Source: Clostridium pasteurianum
GTDB taxonomy: Bacteria; Bacillota; Clostridia; Clostridiales; Clostridiaceae
DNA: 64,000 nucleotides
Direction: 5' to 3'
NCBI RefSeq assembly: GCF_001705235.1
Contig: NZ_MCGV01000001.1
Span: forward strand, 2,946,181 to 3,010,180
The notes below the pieces were generated by a model, which had not been told where the DNA came from, ran no database searches, and saw only the letters and a list, made by a program, of their open reading frames with translations. The stretch's first letter is position 1. Each line of letters begins with the position of its first letter. Below, piece after piece: positions 17,068-25,293 of this stretch. A program made the translations under genes and the position numbers.

Positions 17068-17706
17068 TTAAAGATTATTTTTTAGAAAAAGCGCGGATAA
17101 TTGAGTTCTTCTTTTCAGATTTAATTTTTTTAAAATTTTTGATATATAATTTTTAACTGTGCCTTCCGAAATAAAGAGGATGTCTGATATTTCATTATTG
17201 CTCTTTCCATCAATAACAAGCTTTACAATATCCTTTTCTCTATCTGTTAATAAATCTAAAACTTCAGCTTTATTTGGTTTTGTGTTCCTAGTAGATAAAG
17301 CATTTACAAGTTTTGGGGTGACACTTGGATCAAACATCATTTTATTATTAAAGGATTCTTTTATGCTTTTTATAATATAGTCAATTTCGCTGTCCTTAAG
17401 TAAATATCCACTGATGCCGCTGTCAATTCCATCAAAAATATAGTCATCCTCATTAAAGGTTGTAAGTATTATTATTTTGACGTTAGGGTAATCTTTTTTT
17501 ACGAGACTAGAACATTTTATTCCGTCCATTTTTGGCATTCTTACATCCATCAGTATTATATCTACAATATGTTTACTTAAATTTTCAAGAACTTCATATC
17601 CATTTGAGGCTTGTGATACTACTTCTATTTCATTATCTAAACTTAATATTTTTTTTAAGCCTTCACGTATTATTGCCTGGTCATCTGCAATCATTACTCT
17701 AATCAT
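17068..17706 (-). CDS. Response regulator, NarL/FixJ family (second system)
   Basis: 212 residues. Receiver domain with ADDQ (residues 7-10), phospho-acceptor Asp54 in IILMDVRMPKMDG, TTF switch region and YLLKD lysine. LuxR-type HTH: LTDREKDIVKLVIDGKSNNEISDILFISEGTVKNYISKIL. A strong AAAGGAGGT precedes the ATG. It follows its kinase by 16 bp. It is a paralogue of the regulator at 6601, and both flank the same island. Targets unknown; the downstream membrane genes on the same strand are candidates. Confidence 0.93.
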   Translation of the reverse strand: MIRVMIADDQAIIREGLKKILSLDNEIEVVSQASNGYEVLENLSKHIVDIILMDVRMPKMDGIKCSSLVKKDYPNVKIIILTTFNEDDYIFDGIDSGISGYLLKDSEIDYIIKSIKESFNNKMMFDPSVTPKLVNALSTRNTKPNKAEVLDLLTDREKDIVKLVIDGKSNNEISDILFISEGTVKNYISKILKKLNLKRRTQLSALFLKNNL

Positions 17707-17722
17707 TTTAAGCCTACCTCCT

Positions 17723-18874
17723 TTAGTTTCCCTTTATTAAAGCCTCTATAATAAAACCCTTGCCATTAGGGCTTTTAAAGGTTACGCTGCCATTAACACT
17801 TTCTATTCTTTCTGTAATTCCATTGAGTCCATGTGATTTAATTATATTTTTACATCCCGTACCATTATTAGTAATAAGTAATTTTATTAATGGTACATTT
17901 TTATTCGAAGTTATTGATTCTACAGAAATATTTATTTCATTAGGGTTACCATGTTTTAAACCATTGGTTATTCCTTCTTTTATGGTGGTAAGTAAAACGT
18001 TTTTTATATGTACTGATGTATTTTCTATTGATTTATCACAATCGAAATTAATTTTTACTATATCAAGTTCGTTGAATTTGTTTATTATGTTTTTTACTTG
18101 CTCATTGAAGCACAAGTTTTCATCTAGCTTTCTTAAATTGTATACTGTATTTCTAAGAGTATCTATGCTTTCTTTTACTAAATCATCTATATCATCAAGT
18201 TCTTTATCCATTTTTTGAGTGCCCTTTATAGCTTTTAAATATCTTACATTCATAGAAAGAGCCATGAGTGAATGACCTATGGAGTCGTGAAGCTCCTGGG
18301 AAATTCTATTTCTTTCGTTTGAAATTAAAAATTCTTTTTCTTTAAAGGAATATTCTATTAAATTTGAGTTTAGTATTTTAAGTTTATCCCTGTCCCACCT
18401 AAGTTTGTGAATTGAAAAATAAGTTATTATAATCAATGCGTAAATTAAAAATAAAAAAGCTATATCATTTATGCTGTTAGAAAAACTTTCTTCTGATAGT
18501 GATTTAAAGCAAATTATAAAGGCAAAAATTGAAGCATGAAAAATCAAAAAAATATTTCGACGTTTACTGTTTTTGATATCAAATAAATCGTCGAGTAAAA
18601 TAAAATAGTATATATTATCGCAGTGACCAAAAATCCAAATTAAACTATATATACATATAGAGATTATAAAAAAAGAATTACTATATTGTTTATCATGATT
18701 TTTATTTAATGTAATAAAAGTGTAAATTATGAGAAAAGCATCTAATAAAATTAAAATACTTGAACGTGTACTGATTATTTTAGAATTTGTATAAAGTAGG
18801 AAAGCAGTATACATTAAAAAAAGGTATCTTATTTTAGGCTTTACCAAAATCCATAGTGAAATAAGTTTATTCAT
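17723..18874 (-). CDS. Sensor histidine kinase, NarL/DesK type (second system)
   Basis: 383 residues. About five or six membrane helices up to residue 155, a short linker, then HisKA_3 with His196 in RNRISQELHDSIGHSLM. The HATPase_c domain shows KEGITNGLKHG (N-box) and SHGLNGITERIESVNG (G-box). AGGAGG lies 8 bases before the ATG. Same intramembrane-sensing layout as the kinase at 5394. It is divergent from bioY, with a 198-bp shared control region between them. Confidence 0.92.
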   Translation of the reverse strand: MNKLISLWILVKPKIRYLFLMYTAFLLYTNSKIISTRSSILILLDAFLIIYTFITLNKNHDKQYSNSFFIISICIYSLIWIFGHCDNIYYFILLDDLFDIKNSKRRNIFLIFHASIFAFIICFKSLSEESFSNSINDIAFLFLIYALIIITYFSIHKLRWDRDKLKILNSNLIEYSFKEKEFLISNERNRISQELHDSIGHSLMALSMNVRYLKAIKGTQKMDKELDDIDDLVKESIDTLRNTVYNLRKLDENLCFNEQVKNIINKFNELDIVKINFDCDKSIENTSVHIKNVLLTTIKEGITNGLKHGNPNEINISVESITSNKNVPLIKLLITNNGTGCKNIIKSHGLNGITERIESVNGSVTFKSPNGKGFIIEALIKGN

Positions 18875-18980
18875 TGTTAAAATCCTCCTGATATATTGTG
18901 TTGAAATTTAAAGTTTAATCAGGTTTATTATTTTAAGTATATAATACTAAATCTTATTTTACAATTTGCACGTGTGTTTA

Positions 18981-19009
18981 TTGACATATTTTGTGCAATC
19001 AATTATAAT
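18981..19009 (+). promoter_or_regulatory. bioY promoter
   Basis: TTGACA at 18981-18986, 17 bp spacer, TATAAT at 19004-19009: a consensus vegetative promoter. The BirA-type operator starts 7 bases after the -10, at the expected transcription start. Confidence 0.85.
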
Positions 19010-19015
19010 TTTATA

Positions 19016-19047
19016 TTGTAAACTATATAATATACATAGGTTTACAA
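19016..19047 (+). promoter_or_regulatory. BirA-type biotin operator
   Basis: Inverted repeat TTGTAAAC (19016-19023) - 16 bp - GTTTACAA (19040-19047). This matches the known BirA operator form TTGTAAACC-N14/15-GGTTTACAA of Gram-positive biotin genes. Located over the start of transcription of the biotin transporter gene, so biotinyl-AMP-loaded BirA should repress it. Confidence 0.88.
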
Positions 19048-19072
19048 TACAGATTATATTAGGGGGCTCTTT

Positions 19073-19645
19073 ATGAAAATAAAAACGAGAGATATGATTT
19101 TAGTAGCGCTATTTGCAGCTTTAACGGTTGTGGGTGGATATATAAGTATACCAGTTGGGAGTGTACCTATATCACTTCAGAGTTTTTTTAGTTTACTTTC
19201 TGGATTATTACTTGGACCATATTTAGGGGCATTATCACAATTAATTTATGTAATACTTGGAATTGTAGGTTTGCCAGTGTATGCGGGTGGAACCGGGGGA
19301 ATTTCATCTGTTTTTCATCCATCCTTTGGATATTTGATTGGATTTATTATAGCACCCATTATAGTTGGTATTATTACAAGGAGCAGCAAAGTGGGAATTT
19401 TAAGAGTAGCAGTTGCATGCATTTTAGGAAGCTTATCAATTTATATAATAGGCTTGCCTTATATGTATATAATACTAAGGTATGTTTCAAATGTTAATAT
19501 AGGTATACTTAAGACTTTTGAAACAGGTTTCTTTATATTTATTCCAGGGGATGCTGTTAAGTGTATAATAGCATCAATTATAGGTGTTAAAATACTTCCT
19601 GCCATTAGAAAAATAAGGAGAAGGAACAATGCTTTGGAACATTAA
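19073..19645 (+). CDS. bioY: Biotin transporter S component BioY
   Basis: 190 residues, six membrane helices, substrate-binding component of an ECF-type biotin importer (may work with the shared EcfAA'T module, not in this window). Family signatures: VALFAALTVVGGYISIPVGSVPISLQ, LLGPYLGALSQLIYVILGIVGLPVYAGGTGG, HPSFGYLIGF. AGGGGG before the ATG. The BirA box upstream supports the function independently. The C-terminal residues NNALEH and the stop lie in the left arm of a long palindromic repeat. Confidence 0.95.
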   Translation: MKIKTRDMILVALFAALTVVGGYISIPVGSVPISLQSFFSLLSGLLLGPYLGALSQLIYVILGIVGLPVYAGGTGGISSVFHPSFGYLIGFIIAPIIVGIITRSSKVGILRVAVACILGSLSIYIIGLPYMYIILRYVSNVNIGILKTFETGFFIFIPGDAVKCIIASIIGVKILPAIRKIRRRNNALEH

Positions 19646-19810
19646 AAAAATCCTATAAATCTAAGGTGAAAAAATCATAAAATCCTAAGATATTTCAATA
19701 ACTCGCTGAAAAGAAGCTCAGACAAATTGAAATATCTAAGTATTTTATGATTTTTTCATCAAGATTTATTAGAATTTTTTTCAATCGTTCCTTCAGCATT
19801 GTTCCTTCTC
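19618..19810 (+). repeat. Long palindromic repeat, copy 3, overlapping the bioY 3' end
   Basis: Left outer arm GAGAAGGAACAATGCT (19618-19633, coding) pairs with AGCATTGTTCCTTCTC ending at 19810. Inner arms GGTGAAAAAATCATAAAAT and complement, apex AATAACTCGCTGAAAAGAAGCTCAGACAAATT broken only by a small internal stem. 28 bases are bioY coding sequence including the stop. Confidence 0.9.
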
Positions 19811-20240
19811 GTTTGAGGTGGTATAAGGAAAAAATTCCTCCGTGCCTACGGAATTTTGGATGGTAAAATTTATTTAATGATTAGAAATATTGTGCCACTA
19901 GAATGTTATGGGACGGCTGATTATTAGGTGTTGACATTGCTGCGCTTGTCAGCATGGTGAGGGAATCAACTTTGATTCGACAGTTAGTTGGGGTAAAGAT
20001 TAATGATTTTTTCACCAAGATTTATTATTTTTTTTCAGATGCCTTAAATCGTTCCTTCAGCATTGCTCCTTCTCGTTTGAGGCGGTACAAGGAAAAAATT
20101 CCTCCGTGCCTATGGAATTCTGGATGGTAAAATTTATTTAATGATTTGAAACATTGTGGGACTAGAAGATTGAGAGAGGGCTGGTACCGAGGTGCTGACA
20201 TTGCTTCGCTCGTTAATAGGTGAGAGATTTAATTGGAGCA
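19811..20240 (+). repeat. Repeat tail modules, partly duplicated, before the BcrAB-like exporter
   Basis: Order: tail box GGAAAAAATTCCTCCGTGCC (about 19833), a divergent linker, then GGTGTTGACATTGCTGCGCT (19929, a TGACA...TGTCA hairpin). A second truncated palindrome right half (20009-20085), a second tail box (20093) and a second hairpin GGTGCTGACATTGCTTCGCT (about 20190) follow. The block from 19784 recurs from 20048, offset 264 bp, with scattered changes, so this is an old duplication. No gene seen; 20241-20337 holds the promoter region of the next operon. Confidence 0.6.
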
Positions 20241-20337
20241 AAGGTTAATAGGTTTTATGCAAATTGTATATGATAGTATTGATATTATATAAAAAATTAA
20301 TCATAATAAAGGTATGCTATATGATAGGGGGCTTATT

Positions 20338-21240
20338 ATGGAGAGGGAAGTTTTACTAATTAAAGATGTACATAAAACTATACATGGTAGGGAAATTATA
20401 AAGGGAATAAGTTTCTCGATAAAAGAAGGAGAGGTTTTAGGTTTTTTAGGACCAAATGGAGCTGGTAAATCTACTACTTTAAGAATGATTGTGGGACTTT
20501 CAAGGCCAACTTCAGGTGAAATTGAAATTTGCGGATATTCTGTATTGAACGATTATGTTAAAGCTATGGAAAATGTGGGGTGCATAATAGAAGGACCGGA
20601 TTTATATGAGTACATGAGTGGAAGAGATAATCTGGAAATGCTTGCGGATATGGATAAGAATGTAACAAAGGAAGATATTGAATATGCAGTTAACTTAGTC
20701 AATATGGGGAAAAGCATTAAGGATAAGGTGAGTACGTATTCTCTTGGGATGAAGCAGAGGATGGGATTGGCTCAGGCACTTATGAAAAGACCTAAACTTC
20801 TCATTTTAGACGAACCAACAAATGGGCTTGATCCTGCTGGAATAAATGACCTCAGGAATCTCATACAAAAGCTTTCAAAGGAAGAAAAAATATCGGTACT
20901 CATTTCAAGTCACCTTATAGCGGAAATTGAACTGATATGTGATAAGGTTTCAATAATAAAGGATGGAAAAGTTCTTAAAAATGCTTTTGTATCAGAAATT
21001 CTTAAAACTAAAGAGGTATTCTGGCAGCTTGATAATAATGAAAAGGGAAGAGAAATATTAGAAAAATATTGGAACGTATCAGCTAGAATTAAAGAAGATA
21101 AGCTTGAAGCTTCAGTAGACGAAGGAAAATTAATGGAGATAAATAGCTCATTTGTAGATAATGGGCTGAAAATTAAATTTGCCAGCAGCAAGCAGAAAAA
21201 TCTTGAAGACTTATTTTTAAGCATTACTGGTGATAAGTAG
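20338..21240 (+). CDS. ABC transporter ATP-binding protein, BcrA-like
   Basis: 300 residues. Walker A GPNGAGKSTT, signature YSLGMKQRMGLAQAL, Walker B LLILDEPTNGLDPAG, H-loop ISSHLIAEI, then an 80-residue C-terminal extension usual in BcrA/DrrA-type exporters. AGGGGG at 20326 places the start at ATG 20338 rather than the upstream ATG at 20314. It heads an operon with an ABC-2 permease and an SGNH hydrolase. The family commonly confers resistance to bacitracin or lantibiotics; the substrate here is not known. Confidence 0.9.
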   Translation: MEREVLLIKDVHKTIHGREIIKGISFSIKEGEVLGFLGPNGAGKSTTLRMIVGLSRPTSGEIEICGYSVLNDYVKAMENVGCIIEGPDLYEYMSGRDNLEMLADMDKNVTKEDIEYAVNLVNMGKSIKDKVSTYSLGMKQRMGLAQALMKRPKLLILDEPTNGLDPAGINDLRNLIQKLSKEEKISVLISSHLIAEIELICDKVSIIKDGKVLKNAFVSEILKTKEVFWQLDNNEKGREILEKYWNVSARIKEDKLEASVDEGKLMEINSSFVDNGLKIKFASSKQKNLEDLFLSITGDK

Positions 21241-21254
21241 AGGGGGTGATAACT

Positions 21255-22256
21255 TTGATAAAACTCATAAAAAATGAGCTTATAAAAATGTTATTTAAGA
21301 AAAAAATTATTTTGATTATAGCAATTATATTATTAGAAAGCTGTTCATTTGCATATGGAGAAAACAATAGGTATGAAAGAACAGTGAGGAGTTATACTAA
21401 TACGAATAGCACTGCTAATTATAACTGGAGGCCTACTATAAATCAGCAGATTCAGGATTTACAAAATAAATTAAAGTACAAAAGTGTTAAAAAATCTGAT
21501 GAAAAATCTATTAATATTCAGATTGAGCAGTATAAATATTATCTTAAAAATAATATGAATCCTGTTACACCAACTTCATCAAAGTTCACCTCTGAAATTA
21601 TGGGGGAGTCAGTGTCACTACTTTTGCCACTTTTGATAATAATACTATCGGCAGATATTGTGTCTTCGGAATTTTCATATAGGACTATAAAAGTGCTTTT
21701 AACAAGGGCAATTCCAAGATGGAAAATACTTTTAAGTAAGTATATAGCACTTATAATAATGTCAGCGCTGGTTGTATTACTAACTGCCCTAATACCATTA
21801 GGTGTGTCAGTAATAGCTTTTCACTATAATGGTTTTTTTGAGCCTGTTATAACTGGTTACAAAATTATTGGAGGAAAAGTTGATTCATCCAGTGTTGTAG
21901 GGATATATCAGTGGCAGTATTTAATGATTATGTGTGCCTTGAGTTTTTTCATATCTGTAGTTATTGCTTCAATATCATTTATGGTATCAATTTTTGTGAA
22001 AAGTACTGCGGCATCAATTGGCATAATGATGGCGGCTTTAATTGGTGGAAATATTTTGAGTGCCTTTTTAGATGACATAGAAGCGGCAAAGTACTTTTTT
22101 GTAGTGAATTTAAATTTACCTCAATATCTTACGGGAAAAGCTAGAATAGTATCAGGTATGAATTTCAATTTTTCAATGTTGGTTTTGATTGTATGGACAG
22201 TTCTTTCAGTAGTGATAAGTTTCATTGTTTTTAATAAAAAGGATGTACTTGTATAA
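21255..22256 (+). CDS. ABC-2 type transporter permease
   Basis: 333 residues. N-terminal helix, an external domain of about 90 residues rich in Asn/Gln/Lys, then five helices (from SLLLPLLIIILSADIVSSEFSYRTIKVLLTRAIPRWKIL onward). The segment SSEFSYRTIKVLLTRAIPR is the ABC-2 coupling-region signature. AGGGGG at 21241-21246 supports the TTG start at 21255 over the GTG at 21246. It is the membrane partner of the ATPase 14 bp upstream. Confidence 0.87.
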   Translation: MIKLIKNELIKMLFKKKIILIIAIILLESCSFAYGENNRYERTVRSYTNTNSTANYNWRPTINQQIQDLQNKLKYKSVKKSDEKSINIQIEQYKYYLKNNMNPVTPTSSKFTSEIMGESVSLLLPLLIIILSADIVSSEFSYRTIKVLLTRAIPRWKILLSKYIALIIMSALVVLLTALIPLGVSVIAFHYNGFFEPVITGYKIIGGKVDSSSVVGIYQWQYLMIMCALSFFISVVIASISFMVSIFVKSTAASIGIMMAALIGGNILSAFLDDIEAAKYFFVVNLNLPQYLTGKARIVSGMNFNFSMLVLIVWTVLSVVISFIVFNKKDVLV

Positions 22257-22268
22257 GGAGGCGAAGGC

Positions 22269-23063
22269 ATGATTAAAAAAATAATGGCGGCTATAGTAAC
22301 TATATGTGCTGCAATAATTTTTGGAATATCAATATTTGGAATTAAAGAGGCATTGAGTTTAACAACGGCTCCAAGGGACAAGTATATAGCTAAAAGTACA
22401 ACTAAAACTGCAAGTGTCAATCCATCTAAATTTTTAAGCAATACTTACAATGTATTGGTGATGGGAGATTCACTGGCCAAAGGAACCGGTGATGAAAATG
22501 GAAAGGGCTTTGGTGGATACTTTTCTGATTATCTTAAAAGTAAGAAAAATAAAAATGTTAAAACTGACAATATAGCAATTAATGGAGATGTGTCAAATGG
22601 TCTTCTTAAAGTAGTGGAGAATAAGGATAACAACGATTTAATAAAAAATGCTAATATTATATTCATATCCATTGGTGGAAATGAGATAAAGGGATTTAGA
22701 AGTGAAGGCAGTTTAACAAGTATGGAGGTAAAAAGTGTTGAAAATAATTACTTAAATAATATAAGAAATATATTTAAATTTATAAGAAATAAAAATTCTA
22801 AATGTATTGTTATATTTATAGGGCTATATAATCCTTTTGGAACTGAAATTGCTAATGATAAGGTTCAGCTTCTAAATTCCTGGAATTATGATACTCAAAA
22901 TATTGTTACTAGTGATTCAAATTCTGTTTTTGTTCCCACTTATGATATTTTTCAATATAATACAAAGAAATATCTTACAATAGACAACTTCCATCCTAAT
23001 AGTTCTGGGTATAAAGCTATAGCCGAGAGGATAGAACAGATACTGGAAAATAAAGTAAATTAA
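22269..23063 (+). CDS. Secreted or anchored SGNH/GDSL hydrolase
   Basis: 264 residues. N-terminal signal anchor (MIKKIMAAIVTICAAIIFGIS), then SGNH blocks: GDSLAKGTG (Ser nucleophile), an Asn-containing block NGDVSNGLL, GGNEIKG (Asn of block III) and DNFHPNSSGYKAIA (catalytic Asp/His). Such enzymes deacylate lipids or deacetylate cell-wall glycans outside the membrane. AAGGAGG before ATG, 12 bp after the ABC permease, so probably one operon with the exporter. The final KVN and stop lie in the arm of a long palindrome. Confidence 0.87.
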   Translation: MIKKIMAAIVTICAAIIFGISIFGIKEALSLTTAPRDKYIAKSTTKTASVNPSKFLSNTYNVLVMGDSLAKGTGDENGKGFGGYFSDYLKSKKNKNVKTDNIAINGDVSNGLLKVVENKDNNDLIKNANIIFISIGGNEIKGFRSEGSLTSMEVKSVENNYLNNIRNIFKFIRNKNSKCIVIFIGLYNPFGTEIANDKVQLLNSWNYDTQNIVTSDSNSVFVPTYDIFQYNTKKYLTIDNFHPNSSGYKAIAERIEQILENKVN

Positions 23064-23156
23064 CAACGCTTTGGAACATTAAAAAAATTCTATAAATCTA
23101 GGCAAAAAAATCATAAAATCCTAAGATATTTCAATAACTCGCTGAAAAAATGCTCA
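23052..23156 (+). repeat. Long palindromic repeat, copy 4, left half (split by IS110)
   Basis: Left outer arm AAAGTAAATTAACAACGCT (coding end of the SGNH gene plus element) up to the apex ...CTCGCTGAAAAAATGCTCA, where the insertion element starts. The right half resumes at 24726. Outer arms still match across the insertion. Confidence 0.88.
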
Positions 23157-23280
23157 AACCTGCTAAGTAAAGTCAAGTGTTTTTATTAAAAAATTCCAAA
23201 GAAATTTTTCAGTAAAATAGGGCAACTTTAAAAGAACCTTCTTACAGAAGATTTTTTTAAAATGCTCTATTTTTATTTTT

Positions 23281-24483
23281 TTAGTTTTTCAAAATTTCTG
23301 AAACTCTAGCATAATATATTCTCAAAAATTTATTTAATCCTGCTATTTTAGCCTGCTTCTTTGCCTTACCCTCTGATTCTTTTTTTATTATATAGTCATA
23401 CACTGCTGTATCTTTAGTGGGGACTCTACATTTTATGCTTTTCATTATCTCATAACCTGTTTTTCTAAGATATCGAGATCCTCGTTTTGATATTTTTCGG
23501 TTGTTTCCATTAAAGTTTCCCGATTGATAAGGTGGTGCATCTATTCCTGAATAAGCCACAAGAGCCTTTGCACTGTAATACTTTCTTACATCACCTATTT
23601 CCGCAATAATTCTTGGTGCCAGTCTTTCTCCTACACCGTTCATATTCAAAACAACATCATATTCTGGTAATAGCTTGGCAAGTTCCTTCATTCGTGATAA
23701 TATTTTATTTAAGGTTATTCCAGTCGAATGGATGCCCTTTATAGTTTCTAAGATGATCATTTTTGTACCTGACATCTTAGAAGGCATAGTTGTGATACTA
23801 TTTTTAGCGAGAATATATATTTCATGAGCTTTATTCTCGCTAAATTGGTATCCTTCTTTTTTTGTCCACTTCTTATAGTTTTCAGTAAATTTATTTTGGC
23901 TTAATTTAATAATATTGTCATAATGCCAGTATTTTTGAACAAAATCTGATAACTTATCTTTTGCAAAGTTAGGTGAATTTGAAGCTAGAAGTCCTGCAAT
24001 TCCTGGCATTGTTTCATCTAAAAGGTTTGAAAGAATTACTTTAAGTTTTATTCTTAAGGACATAAACTGAAAATATTCTCTTGAAAGAGCTTTAAGTTCA
24101 TAATATATATCTTCTTCTATTTTATAATTACTTAGTCCATGCCAATTGTCTAAGCCAAATTTCGAGATTGTTTTTGAGTCTAATTTATCTGTTTTACCTT
24201 TTCTAATAGATATACTTGCATACTTTTTCATAAGCATGGGATTAACAACAGAAACCCAAATTCCTCTTTCCTGTAGATAAGATACTACTGGAATATGATA
24301 ATGTCCTGTTGCTTCCAAAATTACTTTACTTTCTTCGTCAAAACTTATAATCTTATCAGCCAGCTTTTTTAGTTCTTCTAAAGTATGTTTAACTTCAAAA
24401 GGTTTCTCTAAAATTTCACCATATAATTTGCGAATACAAACTGTACTTTTGTTTTTTGAAACGTCTATGCCAACACTAATCAT
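23281..24483 (-). CDS. IS110-family transposase (DEDD recombinase)
   Basis: 400 residues from an ATG at 24483 with AAGGAG 8 bases before it; an upstream in-frame ATG at 24534 lies in the predicted guide-RNA region and is not favoured. The N-terminal RuvC-like DEDD domain shows Asp7 (GIDVSK), Glu57 (ILEATGHYH), Asp99 and Asp102 (KTDKLDSK). The C-terminal Transposase_20 domain shows MNGVGERLAPRIIAEIGD and PYQSGNF with the likely catalytic Ser, then KRGSRYLRKTGYEIM. All catalytic residues are present and the frame is intact, so the element may be active. Confidence 0.95.
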   Translation of the reverse strand: MISVGIDVSKNKSTVCIRKLYGEILEKPFEVKHTLEELKKLADKIISFDEESKVILEATGHYHIPVVSYLQERGIWVSVVNPMLMKKYASISIRKGKTDKLDSKTISKFGLDNWHGLSNYKIEEDIYYELKALSREYFQFMSLRIKLKVILSNLLDETMPGIAGLLASNSPNFAKDKLSDFVQKYWHYDNIIKLSQNKFTENYKKWTKKEGYQFSENKAHEIYILAKNSITTMPSKMSGTKMIILETIKGIHSTGITLNKILSRMKELAKLLPEYDVVLNMNGVGERLAPRIIAEIGDVRKYYSAKALVAYSGIDAPPYQSGNFNGNNRKISKRGSRYLRKTGYEIMKSIKCRVPTKDTAVYDYIIKKESEGKAKKQAKIAGLNKFLRIYYARVSEILKN

Positions 24484-24722
24484 AATATCGACTCCTTTGC
24501 TAAAAATTTTGTCCATCCACTTATTACTACTCATTTTTGTTCGTTACACGGAAGCTAATTATAGTTCCAACCTGCTTAATCGAATATACGTAACAAGGAA
24601 TGGGTGATAGTTTGAGCCACGGAAGCAAAATTCCAACAATTGAATCATCAGCCCATTTCTTATTATATTAAAATAAGTGTAGGTACTTAATCAAATGAGA
24701 TTAAGTGTCTACACTTATAGTA
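24484..24722 (-). ncRNA. Candidate IS110 bridge RNA
   Basis: Non-coding leader of the transposase. In transcript order: a long 5' hairpin (24716-24675, AGTGTAG and ACTTAATC arms), a stem-loop closed by AATGGG/CCCATT (24657-24598), and one closed by GTTAC/GTAAC (24594-24543). Loop 1 (plus-strand text) contains ACAATTGAA, one base short of target ACAAATTGAA, and TGAGC, the complement of target GCTCA: expected left and right target guides. Loop 2 contains TTATAGTTCCAACCTGCT; joining the two IS ends gives TTATAGTACAAACCTGCT. The layout fits published IS110 bridge RNAs. The RNA itself is inferred. Confidence 0.65.
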
Positions 24723-24725
24723 CAA

Positions 24726-24818
24726 GACAAATTGAAATATCTAAGTATTTTATGATTTTTTCACCAAGATTTATTAGAATTTTTTTAAATTGTCCCTTCA
24801 GCATTGTTAATTTACTTT
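24726..24818 (+). repeat. Long palindromic repeat, copy 4, right half
   Basis: GACAAATTGAAATATCTAAG through ATTTTATGATTTTTTCACC to the outer arm AGCATTGTTAATTTACTTT, complementary to the left half at 23052-23156. Confidence 0.88.
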
Positions 24819-25085
24819 TGGAGTAAAACAAGGAAAAAATTCCTCCGTACCTACAGAATTTTATTTGTGTCATAGACCCATTATCCTTCTTAATTATAAA
24901 TAGGCATTTTCTATACCATTACTAACAACTTTATATTATCATTGTCTAAATTGTCCCAACCCTACATAATATAGAGAGTGCTTGTATTAGGTTGAGAAGG
25001 ATAATGGGCAAAGCCCAAGCCTCGTGTAATATAGAGAGCGCTTGTATTAGGTTAAGAAGGATAATGGGCTAAAGCCCAAACCTTG
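24819..25085 (+). repeat. Tail box and two 60-bp direct repeats
   Basis: Tail box GGAAAAAATTCCTCCGTACC near 24830. Then two contiguous 60-bp units, 24966-25025 and 25026-25085, sharing TAATATAGAGAG, GCTTGTATTAGGTT and AGAAGGATAATGGGC with few changes. An inverted match to the latter (CCCATTATCCTTCTTAATT) lies at 24888. A weaker relative appears near 26517. No coding frame; nature unknown. Confidence 0.6.
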
Positions 25086-25293
25086 TGTATGATAATACTC
25101 ACTTGAAGATTGTGGGTTTGTAAGTAGAAAAGGTTATATGCGAATATAGTGTAGGAGGATTTCTGAGTGAAACTAAAATTGAAGCTAGTCCCAATTAAGT
25201 TTCACTACAGAAATCCTTTATTGACATCTATTTTTACTAATTGTATAATAGCCACGTAAATGAAGCTAATATATGATGTTAGGTATGGTGATT
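25086..25293. other. Intergenic region before the histidine phosphatase gene
   Basis: Contains an imperfect inverted repeat AGGATTTCTG ... AGAAATCCT (25157-25219) with AGTGAAACT/AGTTTCACT just inside it, together able to form a strong hairpin. TTGTATAATAG near 25240 may give a -10. No gene seen. Confidence 0.4.

Larger units (their letters stand above)
23157..24725 (-). mobile_element. IS110-family insertion sequence in the apex of a palindromic repeat
   Basis: About 1,569 bp between the two halves of an otherwise intact palindrome copy. Comparison with the uninterrupted apex of the copy at 25934 (AATGCTCAGACAAATTG) places the ends at AACCTGCTAAG (left) and TTATAGTACAA (right), with at most one base ambiguous and no clear target duplication. 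This fits IS110-type site-specific recombination. It holds one transposase gene and a structured 5' non-coding region. No terminal inverted repeats were seen, as usual for the IS110 group proper. Confidence 0.88.

Noticed and set aside
17760..18218. 152-codon plus-strand open frame opposite the second histidine kinase
   Set aside because: Antisense to the ATPase and dimerisation domains of a clear kinase; no ribosome site.
24966..25085. CRISPR or short repeat array at the 60-bp repeats
   Set aside because: Only two adjoining units with no spacer and no typical repeat structure.
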